A stretch of 64,000 bases of DNA from Bradyrhizobium elkanii WSM2783. Its GTDB lineage: Bacteria; Pseudomonadota; Alphaproteobacteria; Rhizobiales; Xanthobacteraceae. Of this stretch, positions 9,238 through 18,644 are shown piece after piece (within the stretch, counting starts at the first letter, position 1; every line of letters starts with the position of its first letter). Location of the stretch: NCBI RefSeq assembly GCF_000472865.1, contig NZ_AXAP01000008.1, forward strand, positions 1-64,000. Direction: 5' to 3'. Under the pieces are notes generated by a model. It was not told where the DNA came from, made no database searches, and worked only from the letters and a program-made list of their open reading frames with translations. A program made the translations under genes and the position numbers.

Positions 9238-9311
9238 GAGCATGGTCCCCGCGCAAGCGCTTCGCGTTTGTCGCGAGGGAAAACCGGTTTCCACTTTTCC
9301 GGATCATGCTC
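9238..9311. repeat. palindromic repeat (GAGCATGATCCGGAAAAGTGG family)
   Basis: GAGCATGGTCC at one end and GGATCATGCTC at the other form terminal inverted repeats around GCGAAGCGCTT-like and GGTTTCCACTTTTCC segments. It is a known highly repeated short element in Bradyrhizobium/Rhodopseudomonas genomes. A second member is at 41716-41817. It lies in the 240-nt gap upstream of the CoA-transferase gene. Confidence 0.75.
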
Positions 9312-9360
9312 TAGGTTCACGCCGCGCCGATAAAAGGTACGGCCCGAGGGAGCTTTGCGA

Positions 9361-10542
9361 ATGACGATAGTCGAGAACGATGAGGGCTATTTGACAAAGA
9401 GCCTGGGCGGCCTTCGTGTGCTTGATTTTTCGACGACGATCGCCGGCCCTCATTGCACGCGCATGCTTGCCGACCTCGGAGCGGAAGTCATCAAGATCGA
9501 GCCTGCTGAAGGCGAGATGATGCGTACCCGCCCACCGATGCGTAAGCTTTGCTCGACCGCGTTCGGCCAGCTCAATGTCGGCAAGAAGAGCCTGACGCTC
9601 GACTTGAAGTCGGCGGAAGGGGTGGAGGTGGTACGCCGCCTCGTCGCGACCGCCGACATCTTGGTCGAGAATTTCCGCCCCGGCGTGATGCAGCGCTTGA
9701 AGCTCGATTACGCCAGCCTGCGCGGGCTCAACCCGCGGCTGATCTATTGCTCGATCTCCGGCTACGGCCAGACCGGGCCGTCGGCTGGCCTGCCGGCCTA
9801 TGCTCCGGTCATCCATGCCGCCTCCGGCTACGACATGGCGCATCTGGCCTACCAGGCCGGGCGGAGCAGGCCCGACTATTGCGGTATCTACATCGCCGAC
9901 GTGCTGAGCGGCGTCTATGCGTTTGGCGCGATCGGAGCGGCGCTGCATCAGCGGCACAGCACCGGGGAGGGCCAGCACATCGACGTCTCCATGCTCGAAG
10001 CGATGCTGAGCCTGACCTTGAACGAGGTGCAGTGGGCGCAGTTCAAGGTGCAGCCAACGGCGCGGCCGATGTTCGGCCCTGTTGAGACCTCCGACGGCTA
10101 CGTCATGGTCGCGATCGCCAGCGAGAAGACGTTCCAGAGCTTGATGCAGGTGATCGGTCGTCCCGAATGGGTGAGCGATCCACGATTCGCCAAATATTCC
10201 GACCGCCGGGAAAATTGGGCGGCCCTGATGGATGGCGTGGAGGATTGGTCGCGCCGGGTGACGACAGAACAATGCCTCGCCGCGCTCAATGAGGAGGGCG
10301 TGCCCTCATCCGCCTATCGCACGGTGGAGCAAGCGCTGGCCGATCCGCAGCTCGCGCATCGCGGCGCTCTGGCCGAGGTCGAGGACGGCGGCGGGACCTT
10401 CAAGGTGGTCAACCTGCCGTTCCGGATGTCCGGCGCGAAGGTTGCGGCCGTAAAGCGAGTGTCGACGCTCGGCGAGCACACCCGCGCCTATCTCAAGGAG
10501 GCGGGCCTGTCCGACGCGGAGATTGCCGCATTCGCAGGCTAA
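9361..10542 (+). CDS. CaiB/BaiF family (class III) CoA-transferase
   Basis: A 393-residue protein starting MTIVENDEGYLTKSLGGLRV. It shows the class III pattern GLRVLDFSTTIAGPHCTRMLADLGAEVIKIEP, NVGKKSLTLDLKSAEG, ILVENFRPGVMQRLKLDY and ISGYGQTGPSAGLPAYAPVIHAASG. The conserved catalytic Asp should be in the IADVLSGVYAFGAI segment. It would move CoA between a carboxylic acid and an acyl-CoA donor. The start at 9361 follows GAGGGAG by 8 nt. The next genes are an alcohol dehydrogenase and a decarboxylating-dehydrogenase-type enzyme, so a catabolic role is likely, but the substrate is unknown. Confidence 0.9.
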   Translation: MTIVENDEGYLTKSLGGLRVLDFSTTIAGPHCTRMLADLGAEVIKIEPAEGEMMRTRPPMRKLCSTAFGQLNVGKKSLTLDLKSAEGVEVVRRLVATADILVENFRPGVMQRLKLDYASLRGLNPRLIYCSISGYGQTGPSAGLPAYAPVIHAASGYDMAHLAYQAGRSRPDYCGIYIADVLSGVYAFGAIGAALHQRHSTGEGQHIDVSMLEAMLSLTLNEVQWAQFKVQPTARPMFGPVETSDGYVMVAIASEKTFQSLMQVIGRPEWVSDPRFAKYSDRRENWAALMDGVEDWSRRVTTEQCLAALNEEGVPSSAYRTVEQALADPQLAHRGALAEVEDGGGTFKVVNLPFRMSGAKVAAVKRVSTLGEHTRAYLKEAGLSDAEIAAFAG

Positions 10543-10638
10543 CAGCCGGCAAGGCTGATCGTCGCCCGCCGAGGTTTGTCTCGCGTCGGCAGACGTGGCA
10601 ATGTTGCCGTAACAACAAAGAATGTTGGGAGAATAAAG

Positions 10639-11709
10639 ATGAAGAGTTTCCAGGTTGCCGAGTTCAACGCCCCCTTGAAGGAAGTCGACCAGCCGACGCC
10701 GGAGCCGACCGGGACGCAGGTGCTGATCAAGGTGAAGGCGGCCGGCATCTGCCACAGCGATCTGCATATCTGGGAAGGCGGCTACGATCTCGGCCACGGG
10801 CGCAAGCCGCTGTCGCTGAAGGATCGCGGCGTCTCGCTGCCGCGCACGATGGGGCATGAGACCGTCGGCGAGGTGGCGGCGTTCGGGCCGGACGTGAAGC
10901 CGGGAGACACCGGTGGCCTCAAGGCCGGCGACGTGGCGCTGGTTTATCCCTGGCTCGGCTGCGGCAAATGCCCGACTTGCCTCGCCGGCGACGAGAATAT
11001 GTGTGCGGTCAAGCCGAACTCGCTCGGCGTCTATTGCGACGGCGGCTACGCCGATCACATGCTGGTGCCGCATCCAAAGTACCTGCTCAACCTCAAAGGG
11101 CTCGATCCCGTCACCGCCGCGCCCTATGCCTGCTCGGGCGTGACCACCTACAGCGCACTGAAGAAGGTCGAGTTCGCCTTCGATTCGCCGATCGTGATCA
11201 TCGGCGCCGGCGGCCTCGGCCTGATGGCGCTGTCGCTGCTGAAGGCGATGGGTGGCAAGGGGGCGATCGTTGTCGACATCGACGCGCGCAAGCGCGAGGC
11301 GGCGGAAGCCGCCGGCGCGCTCGGCACTGTCGACGGCGGGGCGGGCGATGCGCTGGAGCAATTGGCGAAGAAGGCGGGCGGCCCGATCCGCGCGGTGATC
11401 GACCTGGTCGGCAACGCCCAGACCACGCAGCTCGGCTTCGACTGCCTGGCCAAGGGCGGCAAGCTCGTGATCGTCGGCTTGTTCGGCGGTGGCGCAACCT
11501 TCGCGCTGCCGCTGATCCCGATCAAGGCGATCACGATCCAGGGCAGCTATGTCGGCAACCTCCGCGAGACGCAGGAACTGCTCGACCTGGTCCGGACCAA
11601 GAAGATTGCGCCGATCCCGGTGACTCCTGTGCCGCTCGCCAAGGCCTATGACTCCCTGCTCGAATTGCAGAAGGGCAAGCTGGTCGGCCGCGCCGTGCTG
11701 ACGCCGTAA
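10639..11709 (+). CDS. zinc-dependent alcohol dehydrogenase (MDR family)
   Basis: A 356-residue medium-chain dehydrogenase. Catalytic zinc ligands are in AAGICHSDLH and MGHETVGEV; the structural zinc site is the four-cysteine lobe CGKCPTCLAGDENMC. The coenzyme domain has IIGAGGLGLMALSLL followed by VVDIDARKREAA; the Asp favours NAD over NADP. It oxidises an alcohol or reduces an aldehyde; the exact substrate is unknown. GGGAGA lies before ATG 10639. A repeat and a fresh start region separate it from the CoA-transferase, so co-transcription is possible but not certain. Confidence 0.88.
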   Translation: MKSFQVAEFNAPLKEVDQPTPEPTGTQVLIKVKAAGICHSDLHIWEGGYDLGHGRKPLSLKDRGVSLPRTMGHETVGEVAAFGPDVKPGDTGGLKAGDVALVYPWLGCGKCPTCLAGDENMCAVKPNSLGVYCDGGYADHMLVPHPKYLLNLKGLDPVTAAPYACSGVTTYSALKKVEFAFDSPIVIIGAGGLGLMALSLLKAMGGKGAIVVDIDARKREAAEAAGALGTVDGGAGDALEQLAKKAGGPIRAVIDLVGNAQTTQLGFDCLAKGGKLVIVGLFGGGATFALPLIPIKAITIQGSYVGNLRETQELLDLVRTKKIAPIPVTPVPLAKAYDSLLELQKGKLVGRAVLTP

Positions 11710-11728
11710 GCCGCCACCATACTCCGCC

Positions 11729-11816
11729 GTCATGCCCGGGCTTGTCCCGGGCATCCACGTCTTATGGTCGTTCAGCGGTAAGAACGTGGATGGCCGGGAC
11801 AGGCCCGGCGATGACG
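11729..11816. repeat. palindromic intergenic repeat (CGTCATGCCCGGGCTTGTCCC type)
   Basis: GTCATGCCCGGGCTTGTCCCGG is mirrored by CCGGGACAGGCCCGGCGATGAC, with an inner pair CCACGTCTT/AGAACGTGG. A second copy is at 27428-27515. It sits between the alcohol dehydrogenase and the isocitrate/isopropylmalate dehydrogenase gene and accidentally opens an upstream in-frame extension of the latter. Confidence 0.75.
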
Positions 11817-11854
11817 AGTTCAAAAACCTTCATTGTTTCGAATGGGGGAATCCC

Positions 11855-12937
11855 ATGTCCGCAAACAACGCCCTCCATATCGCAGTGCTCGGCGGCGACG
11901 GCATCGGTCCGGAGGTGATGGCGCCGGCACTCGAAGTGTTGCGCAAGATCGAGGCGGCGACGGAGCTTCGATTCCGCTTCACCGAGGCACCCGCGGGCGC
12001 CAACCACTACAGAGAGACCGGCGTCTCGCTGCCGGAATCGACGGTGAGGCTGTGCGAGGAGGCGGATGCGATCCTGTTAGGAGCCTGCGGCCTGCCGTCG
12101 GTGCGCTACCCCGACAACACCGAGATCGCGCCGCAGATCGAGTTGCGCTTCCATTTCGATCTCTATGCCGGCGTGCGGCCGGCGCGGCTGATTCCGGGGG
12201 TGCCAAGCCCGATCGTCGGCGCGGAGCAGCGCGGCATCGACTTCGTCGTGATCAGGGAATCGACCGAAGGCCTGTTCGCCTCGATGGGCAAGGGCGTCGT
12301 CACCGAGGATGAGGCGCGCGAGACCATGCTGATCACGCGCAGGACCTCCGAGCGCCTGTTCGAGTTCTCGTTCCGCCTCGCCGAACGCCGCAAGGCGCGC
12401 GGCCGCGTTGGCGGCGGGCTGACCTGCGTCGACAAGGCGAATGTGTTCAAGGCCCTTGCATTCTTCCGCGGCATCTTCGACGAGACCGCAAAGCGGCATC
12501 CGGATGTCAGGGCCGATCACCTTTATATCGATGCCTGCTCGGCGCTCATGGTGAAGCGTCCGTGGGATTTCGACGTCATGGTGACGGAGAACATGTTCGG
12601 CGACATCCTCTCCGACCTTGCTGCCGGACTGATCGGCGGTATGGGCATGGCGCCGTCAGCCGACATCGGCGACCGCTACGCGGTGTTTCAGCCCTGCCAC
12701 GGCACTGCGCCCGATATCATGGGGCAGGGCAAGGCCAATCAGACTGCGATGATCCTGTCGGTCGCGATGATGCTGGACTGGCTTGCCGACAAGCATGGGC
12801 TGGAGAGCGCGGCGGAAGCCGGTGAACGGATCGAGCGCGCCGTCGACAAGGCCTATGCCGGCGGCATCAAACCGATCGAGATCGGCGGCGGCAACGGCAC
12901 CGCCGACATCGCCAAGGCCGTGCTGGCGCTGTTGTAA
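11855..12937 (+). CDS. isocitrate/isopropylmalate dehydrogenase family protein
   Basis: A 361-residue NAD-dependent decarboxylating dehydrogenase of the LeuB/TtuC family: [19 protein letters not shown] at the N-terminus, substrate-binding arginines around [29 protein letters not shown], then [32 protein letters not shown] and [27 protein letters not shown]. It oxidises a 2-hydroxy acid such as an isopropylmalate, isocitrate or tartrate analogue; housekeeping LeuB is probably elsewhere because no leucine genes are nearby. The start at 11855 is preceded by GGGGGAA and excludes residues coming from the repeat. Confidence 0.85.
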   Translation: MSANNALHIAVLGGDGIGPEVMAPALEVLRKIEAATELRFRFTEAPAGANHYRETGVSLPESTVRLCEEADAILLGACGLPSVRYPDNTEIAPQIELRFHFDLYAGVRPARLIPGVPSPIVGAEQRGIDFVVIRESTEGLFASMGKGVVTEDEARETMLITRRTSERLFEFSFRLAERRKARGRVGGGLTCVDKANVFKALAFFRGIFDETAKRHPDVRADHLYIDACSALMVKRPWDFDVMVTENMFGDILSDLAAGLIGGMGMAPSADIGDRYAVFQPCHGTAPDIMGQGKANQTAMILSVAMMLDWLADKHGLESAAEAGERIERAVDKAYAGGIKPIEIGGGNGTADIAKAVLALL

Positions 12938-13182
12938 CTTCGAACCCGCGAGAAGAGGGGCCCGACGGTCGCGCGACCGATTGTCGCTCTCGGCATCGAT
13001 GCTGGAACGGACGCGCTTCTGCGAAAGGGCCAAATGCAAAAAGCGCCGCCATCGCGATGGCAGCGCTTCAGCAAAGCCTCGATCCGAACCAACGCATAGC
13101 CCGGTGCAGCGTTTTGCCACGGTTCGACGCGCTTGCGCGGATCGATGCGGTCCGCGCCACGAAACGGAGAAGGGCCGACGGC

Positions 13183-13578
13183 TCAGCCTTCGTTCGCGGC
13201 GATCGATTCCATCAAGGACACCAGTTGACGTTGAACCGTCTGGTCCTTGATCTTGCTGTAGGCTCGCAGCAACCTCAGGCTGAAAGCGCTGTCCAGGAAG
13301 AGGAGGCTTTCGACCTCGCGCGACTTGTTGTCGCCGTCGTAGAAGAACGTGACAGGCACGTCGAGCGCGGCAGCGATCTGCTGAAGGCGAGCAGCGCCGA
13401 CACGGTTCACGCCCTTCTCGTACTTCTGGACCTGCTGGAAGCTGACGCCGAGCTTTTCGCCCAGCTCCGCTTGCGAGATCTTTTGCTCCACACGCCGCAG
13501 GCGAATCCGTTTGCCCAACTCAATGTCGGGCTTGCCGGCACTGCGTTGCTTCATCTTCTTTGCTGCTGATCTGTTCAT
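13183..13578 (-). CDS. XRE-family helix-turn-helix regulator
   Basis: From ATG 13578 this is 131 residues. A basic tail (MNRSAAKKMKQRSAGKPDIE) precedes a Cro/C1-type HTH: LGKRIRLRRVEQKISQAELGEKLGVSFQQVQKYEKGVNRVGAARLQQIAAALDVPVTFFY. The C-terminal half (SLLFLDSAFSLRLLRAYSKIKDQTVQRQLVSLMESIA) is predicted helical and typical of a regulator family very common in Bradyrhizobium. An upstream ATG at 13638 would add 20 residues and cannot be excluded. Its target is unknown. Confidence 0.82.
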   Translation of the reverse strand: MNRSAAKKMKQRSAGKPDIELGKRIRLRRVEQKISQAELGEKLGVSFQQVQKYEKGVNRVGAARLQQIAAALDVPVTFFYDGDNKSREVESLLFLDSAFSLRLLRAYSKIKDQTVQRQLVSLMESIAANEG

Positions 13579-14116
13579 TCTGGTTACCCGTCCTTCAAAT
13601 CGGGAGGCCCTGCGCAGATTGGTCAGGGATTCGTCCATACTTCCGCGTTAACTTTGTCCGGATCGTGAGTTCGTCTCGCGAACCACGGTACTCCAAGCAG
13701 ACTGTCGAATGGTAGCCAAACGCCGCGCGCTTTGGAAGTATCCAGATACCGGCGCCGTCAGACTACCTAAAGTCGTCAACGCCCGAGATAACTTGCGATA
13801 TCCCGCACTGTGTATTTGGCAAAATATTGGACAAACCACAACTACTACGGGTTGGATCGACACAGATTTTGAACGCATGCTTACTACCGGCCTCTGCATG
13901 CGTGGTTCTACACCCCGTACTTGTACGGGACCTCAACGGCTCTGGATTTCGCCAAAAAATGACAGCGGACATAGCCGCGTGGCGCATCCCTCCCGCGCGT
14001 TAGGCGCATTAGAAGGAAAACAGAGCACCAATCACCCGCTGGACAATTTCGCAAAATTTCTGGATCATCTGTCCATTCACGCGCCCGACCACCCGCAGAC
14101 CTTTGTGGAGAGGCTC
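13579..14116. other. 538-nt gap without a recognised gene
   Basis: The stretch lies between the divergent XRE regulator and the small conserved hypothetical gene. It is less GC-rich than its neighbours around 13640-13960 and in-frame open stretches there lack a convincing ribosome-binding site or recognisable protein. It presumably carries the promoters of both flanking genes. I see no clear repeat. Confidence 0.4.
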
Positions 14117-14440
14117 ATGAAGCGAAGAAATGAAACGCCGCGGATCTATCTCGCAAGTTCGGGAGCGGAAGAAATGCCGGTTGTCCATACCGAAGAACGG
14201 TTGCTCTCGCTGCTTGCGACGCTTGAGGAGTGCAGGGACTTCCTCACGGACAAGGCAAGTCCGGAAACGGCGCGTTTGCTGTCGCTGGCCATCCTCGAAC
14301 TCAGGATGGAGCTGCATCAGGTGACCGACGCCGAGCTCAAGGCGCTGTGCGACCTGATGACTCCGGAGGAGCGGCCGCCGCAGGAAGTGAGGTCGGTCTC
14401 CGGCAAGCCGCTGCCGCCGTATCTGAAACTGGTCAAATAG
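14117..14440 (+). CDS. conserved hypothetical protein, small and acidic
   Basis: A 107-residue protein, MKRRNETPRIYLASSGAEEM at the start and PPQEVRSVSGKPLPPYLKLVK at the end, with a central helical part LLSLLATLEECRDFLTDKASPETARLLSLAILELRMEL. No signal peptide or membrane segment. GGAGAGG precedes the ATG. An open frame extends upstream to 13709, but that extension has atypical composition and I regard it as non-coding. I do not recognise a function. Confidence 0.65.
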   Translation: MKRRNETPRIYLASSGAEEMPVVHTEERLLSLLATLEECRDFLTDKASPETARLLSLAILELRMELHQVTDAELKALCDLMTPEERPPQEVRSVSGKPLPPYLKLVK

Positions 14441-14452
14441 CGCCCGTTTGCG

Positions 14453-14538
14453 CGTAGCCCGGATGGAGCGCAGCGCAATCCGGGGCCTAGCCAGATCGCG
14501 TGGCGCCCCGGATTGCGCTGCGCTCCATCCGGGCTACG
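14453..14538. repeat. palindromic intergenic repeat (CGTAGCCCGGATGGAGCG type)
   Basis: CGTAGCCCGGATGGAGCGCA and its near-exact reverse complement TGCGCTCCATCCGGGCTACG form a long hairpin with further pairing of AATCCGGGGC/GCCCCGGATT inside. It lies in the convergent gap between the small hypothetical gene and dctA. Confidence 0.8.
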
Positions 14539-14545
14539 ATTCACC

Positions 14546-15868
14546 TCACCCCGCCGTCACGTCGACCAGCTCGTCGCCGTCGAGCACCCGCGTGGCCTTT
14601 TCGCGGTCGAGATCGCCTTCCCACGCGGCTACCACGACTGTCGCAACGCAGTTGCCGATCAGGTTGCCGACGGCGCGGGCCATGCCAATGAACCAGTCGA
14701 CCGACAGCACCAGCACGAGGCCGATGGCGGGAATGGTCGGCACCGCATTCAGCGTCGCCGCCAGGATCACGATCGCCGAGCCCGGCACGCCATGCGCGCC
14801 CTTTGAAGTGATCAGGGAGACGCCGAGCACCAGCAACAGATCGCCGAACGACAGCGGCGTGTTGGTGGCCTGCGCGATGAACACCACCGCCAGCGTGAGA
14901 TAGATCGAAAAGGCGTCGAGGTTGAACGAATAGCCGGTCGGGATCACCAGCCCGACGACGGAGTCCTTGACGCCCAACCGCTCCAGCTTGCGCATGATCT
15001 GCGGCAGCACCGCGTCGGACGACGCAGTCGCCAGCACGATGGTCAATTCCTCGCGAAGGTAGGCCAGGAATTTGAGGATATTGATGCCGGCCAGGGCCAT
15101 GACGCCGCCGAGCACGCCGAACACGAAGATCGCAACCGAGATGTAGAACAGCGCGACCAGCGAGACCAGTTGCTTGAGCGAGCCGACGCCGTATTTGCCG
15201 ACCGTATAGGCCACCGCGCCGAGCACGCCGAGCGGGGCGGCGCGCACGATCAGCCCCATCGCGCGGAACAGCACCGCCGAGACAGCGTCGATCATGGAGG
15301 TGACCTTCTCGCCCTTTTCGCCGCCGACCAGCGCCAGGCTGACGCCGAAGATCACCGCGAAGAACAAGACCTGCAGCACGTCGTTGCGCGCCAGCGCATC
15401 GAAGGAGGTGGTCGGAATGATGTTCAGGAGGAAAGCGCCGATGCCGCCGCCCTGCAGCTTGTGGGCGTTGTCGGCATAGGTGTTGAGCGCCTTGGCATCG
15501 AGCGTCGAGGTATCGATGTTCATGCCATGGCCGGGCCCGAACAGATAGGCCAGCAGGAGGCCGACGACCAGCGCGATCGTCGTCATCGCCTCGAAATAGA
15601 TCAGCGCCTTGACGCCGACGCGACCGACTTTCTTCAGGTCGCCGGCGCCGGCAATGCCGTGCACGACCACGCAGAACACGATCGGTGCCACGATCATCGA
15701 GATCAGCTTGAGGAAGGCGTCGCTGAAGATCTTCAGCCCGATCGCGAAGTCGGGGGCGATCACGCCGAGCGCGATGCCGAGCAGCAGCGCGGCAAGCACC
15801 TGGACGAAGAGGGATGTGTAGAGCGGCTTGCGGGTTTCGGTAGCTGCTGCGGCTGTGATGCTCGACAT
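14546..15868 (-). CDS. dctA: dicarboxylate/proton symporter DctA
   Basis: A 440-residue DAACS-family carrier with about eight helices plus re-entrant hairpins. Visible motifs: FVQVLAALLLGIALGVIAPD, ISMIVAPIVFCVVVHGIAG, the serine-rich TIVLATASSDAVLPQIMRKLERLG re-entrant loop, VIPTGYSFNLDAFSIYLTLA and FIGMARAVGNLIGNCVATVVVA. It imports C4-dicarboxylates (malate, succinate, fumarate), the carbon source delivered to nitrogen-fixing bacteroids in rhizobia. No dctBD two-component genes are beside it. GGGAG precedes ATG 15868; a longer frame to 15964 is not conserved. Confidence 0.92.
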   Translation of the reverse strand: MSSITAAAATETRKPLYTSLFVQVLAALLLGIALGVIAPDFAIGLKIFSDAFLKLISMIVAPIVFCVVVHGIAGAGDLKKVGRVGVKALIYFEAMTTIALVVGLLLAYLFGPGHGMNIDTSTLDAKALNTYADNAHKLQGGGIGAFLLNIIPTTSFDALARNDVLQVLFFAVIFGVSLALVGGEKGEKVTSMIDAVSAVLFRAMGLIVRAAPLGVLGAVAYTVGKYGVGSLKQLVSLVALFYISVAIFVFGVLGGVMALAGINILKFLAYLREELTIVLATASSDAVLPQIMRKLERLGVKDSVVGLVIPTGYSFNLDAFSIYLTLAVVFIAQATNTPLSFGDLLLVLGVSLITSKGAHGVPGSAIVILAATLNAVPTIPAIGLVLVLSVDWFIGMARAVGNLIGNCVATVVVAAWEGDLDREKATRVLDGDELVDVTAG

Positions 15869-15989
15869 GGTCTGCTCCCATGGGTTTTGCCCATGCGTAG
15901 CAACTTGCATGCCAAGCACGCGTCGCGACGGTTCGAAAGCTGTCGAAGTTCCGCGGCGCTTCACGCGATGCGCCGCGGAACAAAGAGGG

Positions 15990-17264
15990 TCAAAGGTTGC
16001 TGTCGGTGATCGCGGCGTACACCATGGTGCGCAGCTCGCGCCGCAGCGGGTAGGCGCTGGAGGGGAGCACCTGCGTCATGAAGATCGTGATCAATTCTTC
16101 CGCCGGGTCGATCCAGAACGACGTGGTTGCGGCGCCGCCCCAATTGTATTCGCCGGGGCTGCCGGCAATCAGCGTCTGCGCCGGGTTCATGGTCACGGCG
16201 AAGCCGAGGCCAAAGCCGATGCCGTTATAGGCCGCTTCCGAGAACAGCGAGCGCGACAGGGCCGGCAGGTCGACGCCGCCGGGCAGATGGTTCGACGTCA
16301 TCAGCTTCAAGGTCTTCGGTCCGATCAGCCGCACGCCGCCGACCTCGCCGCCATTGAGCAGCGCGCGGCAGAAGGTGAGATAGTCGGCGGCCGTCGAGCA
16401 CAATCCGCCGCCGCCTGATATCAGCGAGGGCGGCGACAGGAACGAGCTGGTGGCCGGGTCATCCTGCAGCGTCAGCCCGCCCTTGCGGTCGGCGGCATGG
16501 AACGTCATGCCGCCTTGCGGGTCGGCGGAATAGCAGGCCGCCAGGCGATGCGCCTTGTCTGCTGGCACGAAGAAATCGGTGTCGTTCATGCCGAGCGGGA
16601 TGAAGATACGCTCCTTCAGGAATTGCTCGAACGGGATGCCGCTGATCTTGCCGACGAGATAGCCGATCACGTCGGTGGCGACAGAATAATTCCAGGCCTC
16701 GCCCGGTGAGAATTCGAGCGGGATCTTGGCGAGATCCTCGATCATGGTGTCGAGCGTCCCGGCCTTGACGACCTCGCCGATCTTGTTCTCGCGATAGGCT
16801 GCATCGACATTGGAGCGCTGCTGGAAGCCGTAAGTCAGCCCCGAGGTGTGCCGCAGGAGGTCGACGATCAGCATCGGCCGCGACGGCGGCTTGGTCAGGA
16901 ACGCCGGCGCGGTGCCGGCCTGGAACACGCCGAGGTTCTTCCATTCCGGGATGTATTTATGGACGGGCTCGTCGAGTGCCACGAGGCCTTGCTCAACCAG
17001 CATCATGAAGGCGACCGAGGTGATCGGCTTGGTCATGGAATAGATGCGGAAGATGGTGTCGTCCTTGACCGGCACCTTGCGCTCGACATCGGCAAAGCCT
17101 TGCACAGTCGAATGCACGATCTTGCCGCGGCGGTAGACCAGAAGCTGCGTGCCCGGAAACCGCCCGGCCTCGATGTAGCGCCGCTTCAGGTGGTCCTCGA
17201 GCCGGTCCAGCGCCGCTTGCGACATGCCGGCGGATTCGGGGGAAGCGGGGGTGGGGGCTAACAT
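15990..17264 (-). CDS. serine hydrolase, beta-lactamase class C/EstB-like
   Basis: A 424-residue cytoplasmic-looking protein without a signal peptide. The S-x-x-K motif is in FRIYSMTKPITS and the Y-x-x motif in EAWNYSVATDVIGYLVG; the third motif of the family probably lies in FGLGFAVTMNPAQTLIAGSPGEYNWGGAATTSFWIDP. It is an esterase or amidase of the penicillin-binding-protein-like fold rather than a true beta-lactamase. It is divergent from the intradiol dioxygenase, 133 nt away, so an aromatic or lactone ester substrate is possible. GGAGAAG precedes the ATG. Confidence 0.85.
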   Translation of the reverse strand: MLAPTPASPESAGMSQAALDRLEDHLKRRYIEAGRFPGTQLLVYRRGKIVHSTVQGFADVERKVPVKDDTIFRIYSMTKPITSVAFMMLVEQGLVALDEPVHKYIPEWKNLGVFQAGTAPAFLTKPPSRPMLIVDLLRHTSGLTYGFQQRSNVDAAYRENKIGEVVKAGTLDTMIEDLAKIPLEFSPGEAWNYSVATDVIGYLVGKISGIPFEQFLKERIFIPLGMNDTDFFVPADKAHRLAACYSADPQGGMTFHAADRKGGLTLQDDPATSSFLSPPSLISGGGGLCSTAADYLTFCRALLNGGEVGGVRLIGPKTLKLMTSNHLPGGVDLPALSRSLFSEAAYNGIGFGLGFAVTMNPAQTLIAGSPGEYNWGGAATTSFWIDPAEELITIFMTQVLPSSAYPLRRELRTMVYAAITDSNL

Positions 17265-17397
17265 CGCTCTTCTCCGGTTTTGGGGCAGGCCTTGATAGCC
17301 GAAAAGTGTCCTGCGTTCCAATCACCTGGCGCTTACACCGTCGTGGGTCGTCGTGTAGGCTGAAGCCAAGCGAAACCAATTCGCAGGGATGGAAGCA

Positions 17398-18321
17398 ATG
17401 CCGCAATTCAATGACACCGAGCTGACCGCCGCCGTCATCCAGAGCTTCGAGGAAACGCCGAATCCGCGGGCCAAATTCCTGCTTCAGGAATTGGTGAAGT
17501 CGCTGCACGATTATGTCGGCCGCACCGACCTCACCTTCGAGGAATGGGAATATGCGATCGATTTCCTGACCCGCACCGGTCACAAATGCACCGATATCCG
17601 CCAGGAGTTCATCCTGCTCTCCGACGTGCTTGGCGTCTCCATGCTGGTCGATGCCGTCAACCATCGCGACCGCGATGGCGCCACCGAGACCACGGTGCTC
17701 GGTCCGTTCTATGTCGGCGAGCACAAGGTGACGCCTGACGGCACCGATATCTCGGCGACGCTGCCCGGCGAGCGGCTCTACGTGCAGGCGCGCGTCACCG
17801 ATCTCGACGGCAAGCCGGTCGCCGGCGCACCGGTCGACGTCTGGCATGCCGACGACGATGGCTTCTACGATTCACAGAAGCCGAGCTATGCGACGCAGGG
17901 CCCGTCGTCGCGGGCGCGCTTCATCACCGGCGGTGACGGCCGTTTCCATTTCCGCACCATCCTGCCCTGCAGCTATCCGATCCCGACCGACGGCCCGGTC
18001 GGCGAGATGATCATGCAAACGCGGCGTCATCCGATGCGCCCGGCGCACATCCATTTCCTGGTCGCGGCGAAGGGCTATGAGCCGCTGATCACCCACGTCT
18101 TCATGGAAGGCGACAAATATCTCGCCTCCGACGTGGTGTTCGGCGTCAAGGACGAGCTGGTCGCGAAGATAGAAAAGCGCACCGATCCTGTCATGCCCGA
18201 CGGCACCAAGACGAGCGAGCCGTGGCATTTGATGACCTACGACTTCCGCATCAAGCCGGGCGAGGGCGCGCCGCCGGCACCGCTCGGCGTGAAGGCCGAG
18301 AAGGTCGGCGAAGACGCGTAG
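17398..18321 (+). CDS. intradiol ring-cleavage dioxygenase (hydroxyquinol/catechol 1,2-dioxygenase type)
   Basis: A 307-residue protein with the helical N-terminal dimerisation domain (TGHKCTDIRQEFILLSDVLGVSMLVDAVNH) and the beta-sandwich catalytic domain. Non-haem Fe(III) ligands are visible: Tyr in DDDGFYDSQ, Tyr in PCSYPIPTDGP, and two His in RPAHIHF. It cleaves catechols between the hydroxyls to cis,cis-muconates; the ATETTVLGPFYV segment resembles hydroxyquinol 1,2-dioxygenases. AGGGA lies 8 nt before ATG 17398; an ATG at 17389 is too close to that site. No maleylacetate reductase is adjacent, so the pathway is incomplete here. Confidence 0.87.
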   Translation: MPQFNDTELTAAVIQSFEETPNPRAKFLLQELVKSLHDYVGRTDLTFEEWEYAIDFLTRTGHKCTDIRQEFILLSDVLGVSMLVDAVNHRDRDGATETTVLGPFYVGEHKVTPDGTDISATLPGERLYVQARVTDLDGKPVAGAPVDVWHADDDGFYDSQKPSYATQGPSSRARFITGGDGRFHFRTILPCSYPIPTDGPVGEMIMQTRRHPMRPAHIHFLVAAKGYEPLITHVFMEGDKYLASDVVFGVKDELVAKIEKRTDPVMPDGTKTSEPWHLMTYDFRIKPGEGAPPAPLGVKAEKVGEDA

Positions 18322-18327
18322 GCGGCG

Positions 18328-18417
18328 GTAGCCCGGGTGAAGCGCAGCGTAACCCGGGATTGCTGCTGACCACGCGCGCAGGGGTCCCCGGGTTGCGCTG
18401 CGCTTCACCCGGGCTAC
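18328..18417. repeat. palindromic intergenic repeat (GTAGCCCGGGTGAAGCG type)
   Basis: GTAGCCCGGGTGAAGCGCAG is mirrored by TGCGCTTCACCCGGGCTAC, with AACCCGGG/CCCGGGTT pairing inside. It directly follows the intradiol dioxygenase and could serve as its terminator. It is the best-conserved of three copies of this family in the window. Confidence 0.8.
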
Positions 18418-18561
18418 TGCTCAAGCAGGGCCTGCTCATTTTTTGTGCGGCGCACAAAGATTGAGCGAATCGCAAAATTTGGCGGCGGAACCGAGCGAGA
18501 CGCGCGGAGCGGTGCGACTCCCAACCCGTTACATTCCTTAGAATTTTTCCAACACGCGGCT

Positions 18562-18577
18562 TGGCACGAAGCTTGAA
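18562..18577 (+). promoter_or_regulatory. sigma-54-type promoter of the nitrate operon
   Basis: TGGCACGAAGCTTGAA matches the sigma-54 consensus TGGCACG-N4-TTGCW except for A instead of C in the -12 element. GG and the -12 GA are spaced as for a -24/-12 promoter. Transcription would start about 18588-18590, leaving a leader of about 140 nt before nrtA. A sigma-54 promoter activated by NtrC is the expected control for nitrate assimilation genes. A perfect dyad TTTGTGC-GGC-GCACAAA (18442-18458) about 110 nt upstream could be an enhancer site, though it does not have the NtrC half-site order. Confidence 0.55.
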
Positions 18578-18644
18578 TAGCTAGCTTGCGACGCCATTGA
18601 AGCCGTCCCTCGAAACCAATCATCCGAATTGTGACACCGCCAGA

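Noticed and set aside
13709..14116. Long N-terminal extension of the small hypothetical protein
   Set aside because: The added 136 residues have unlike composition and no ribosome-binding site; GGAGAGG supports ATG 14117.
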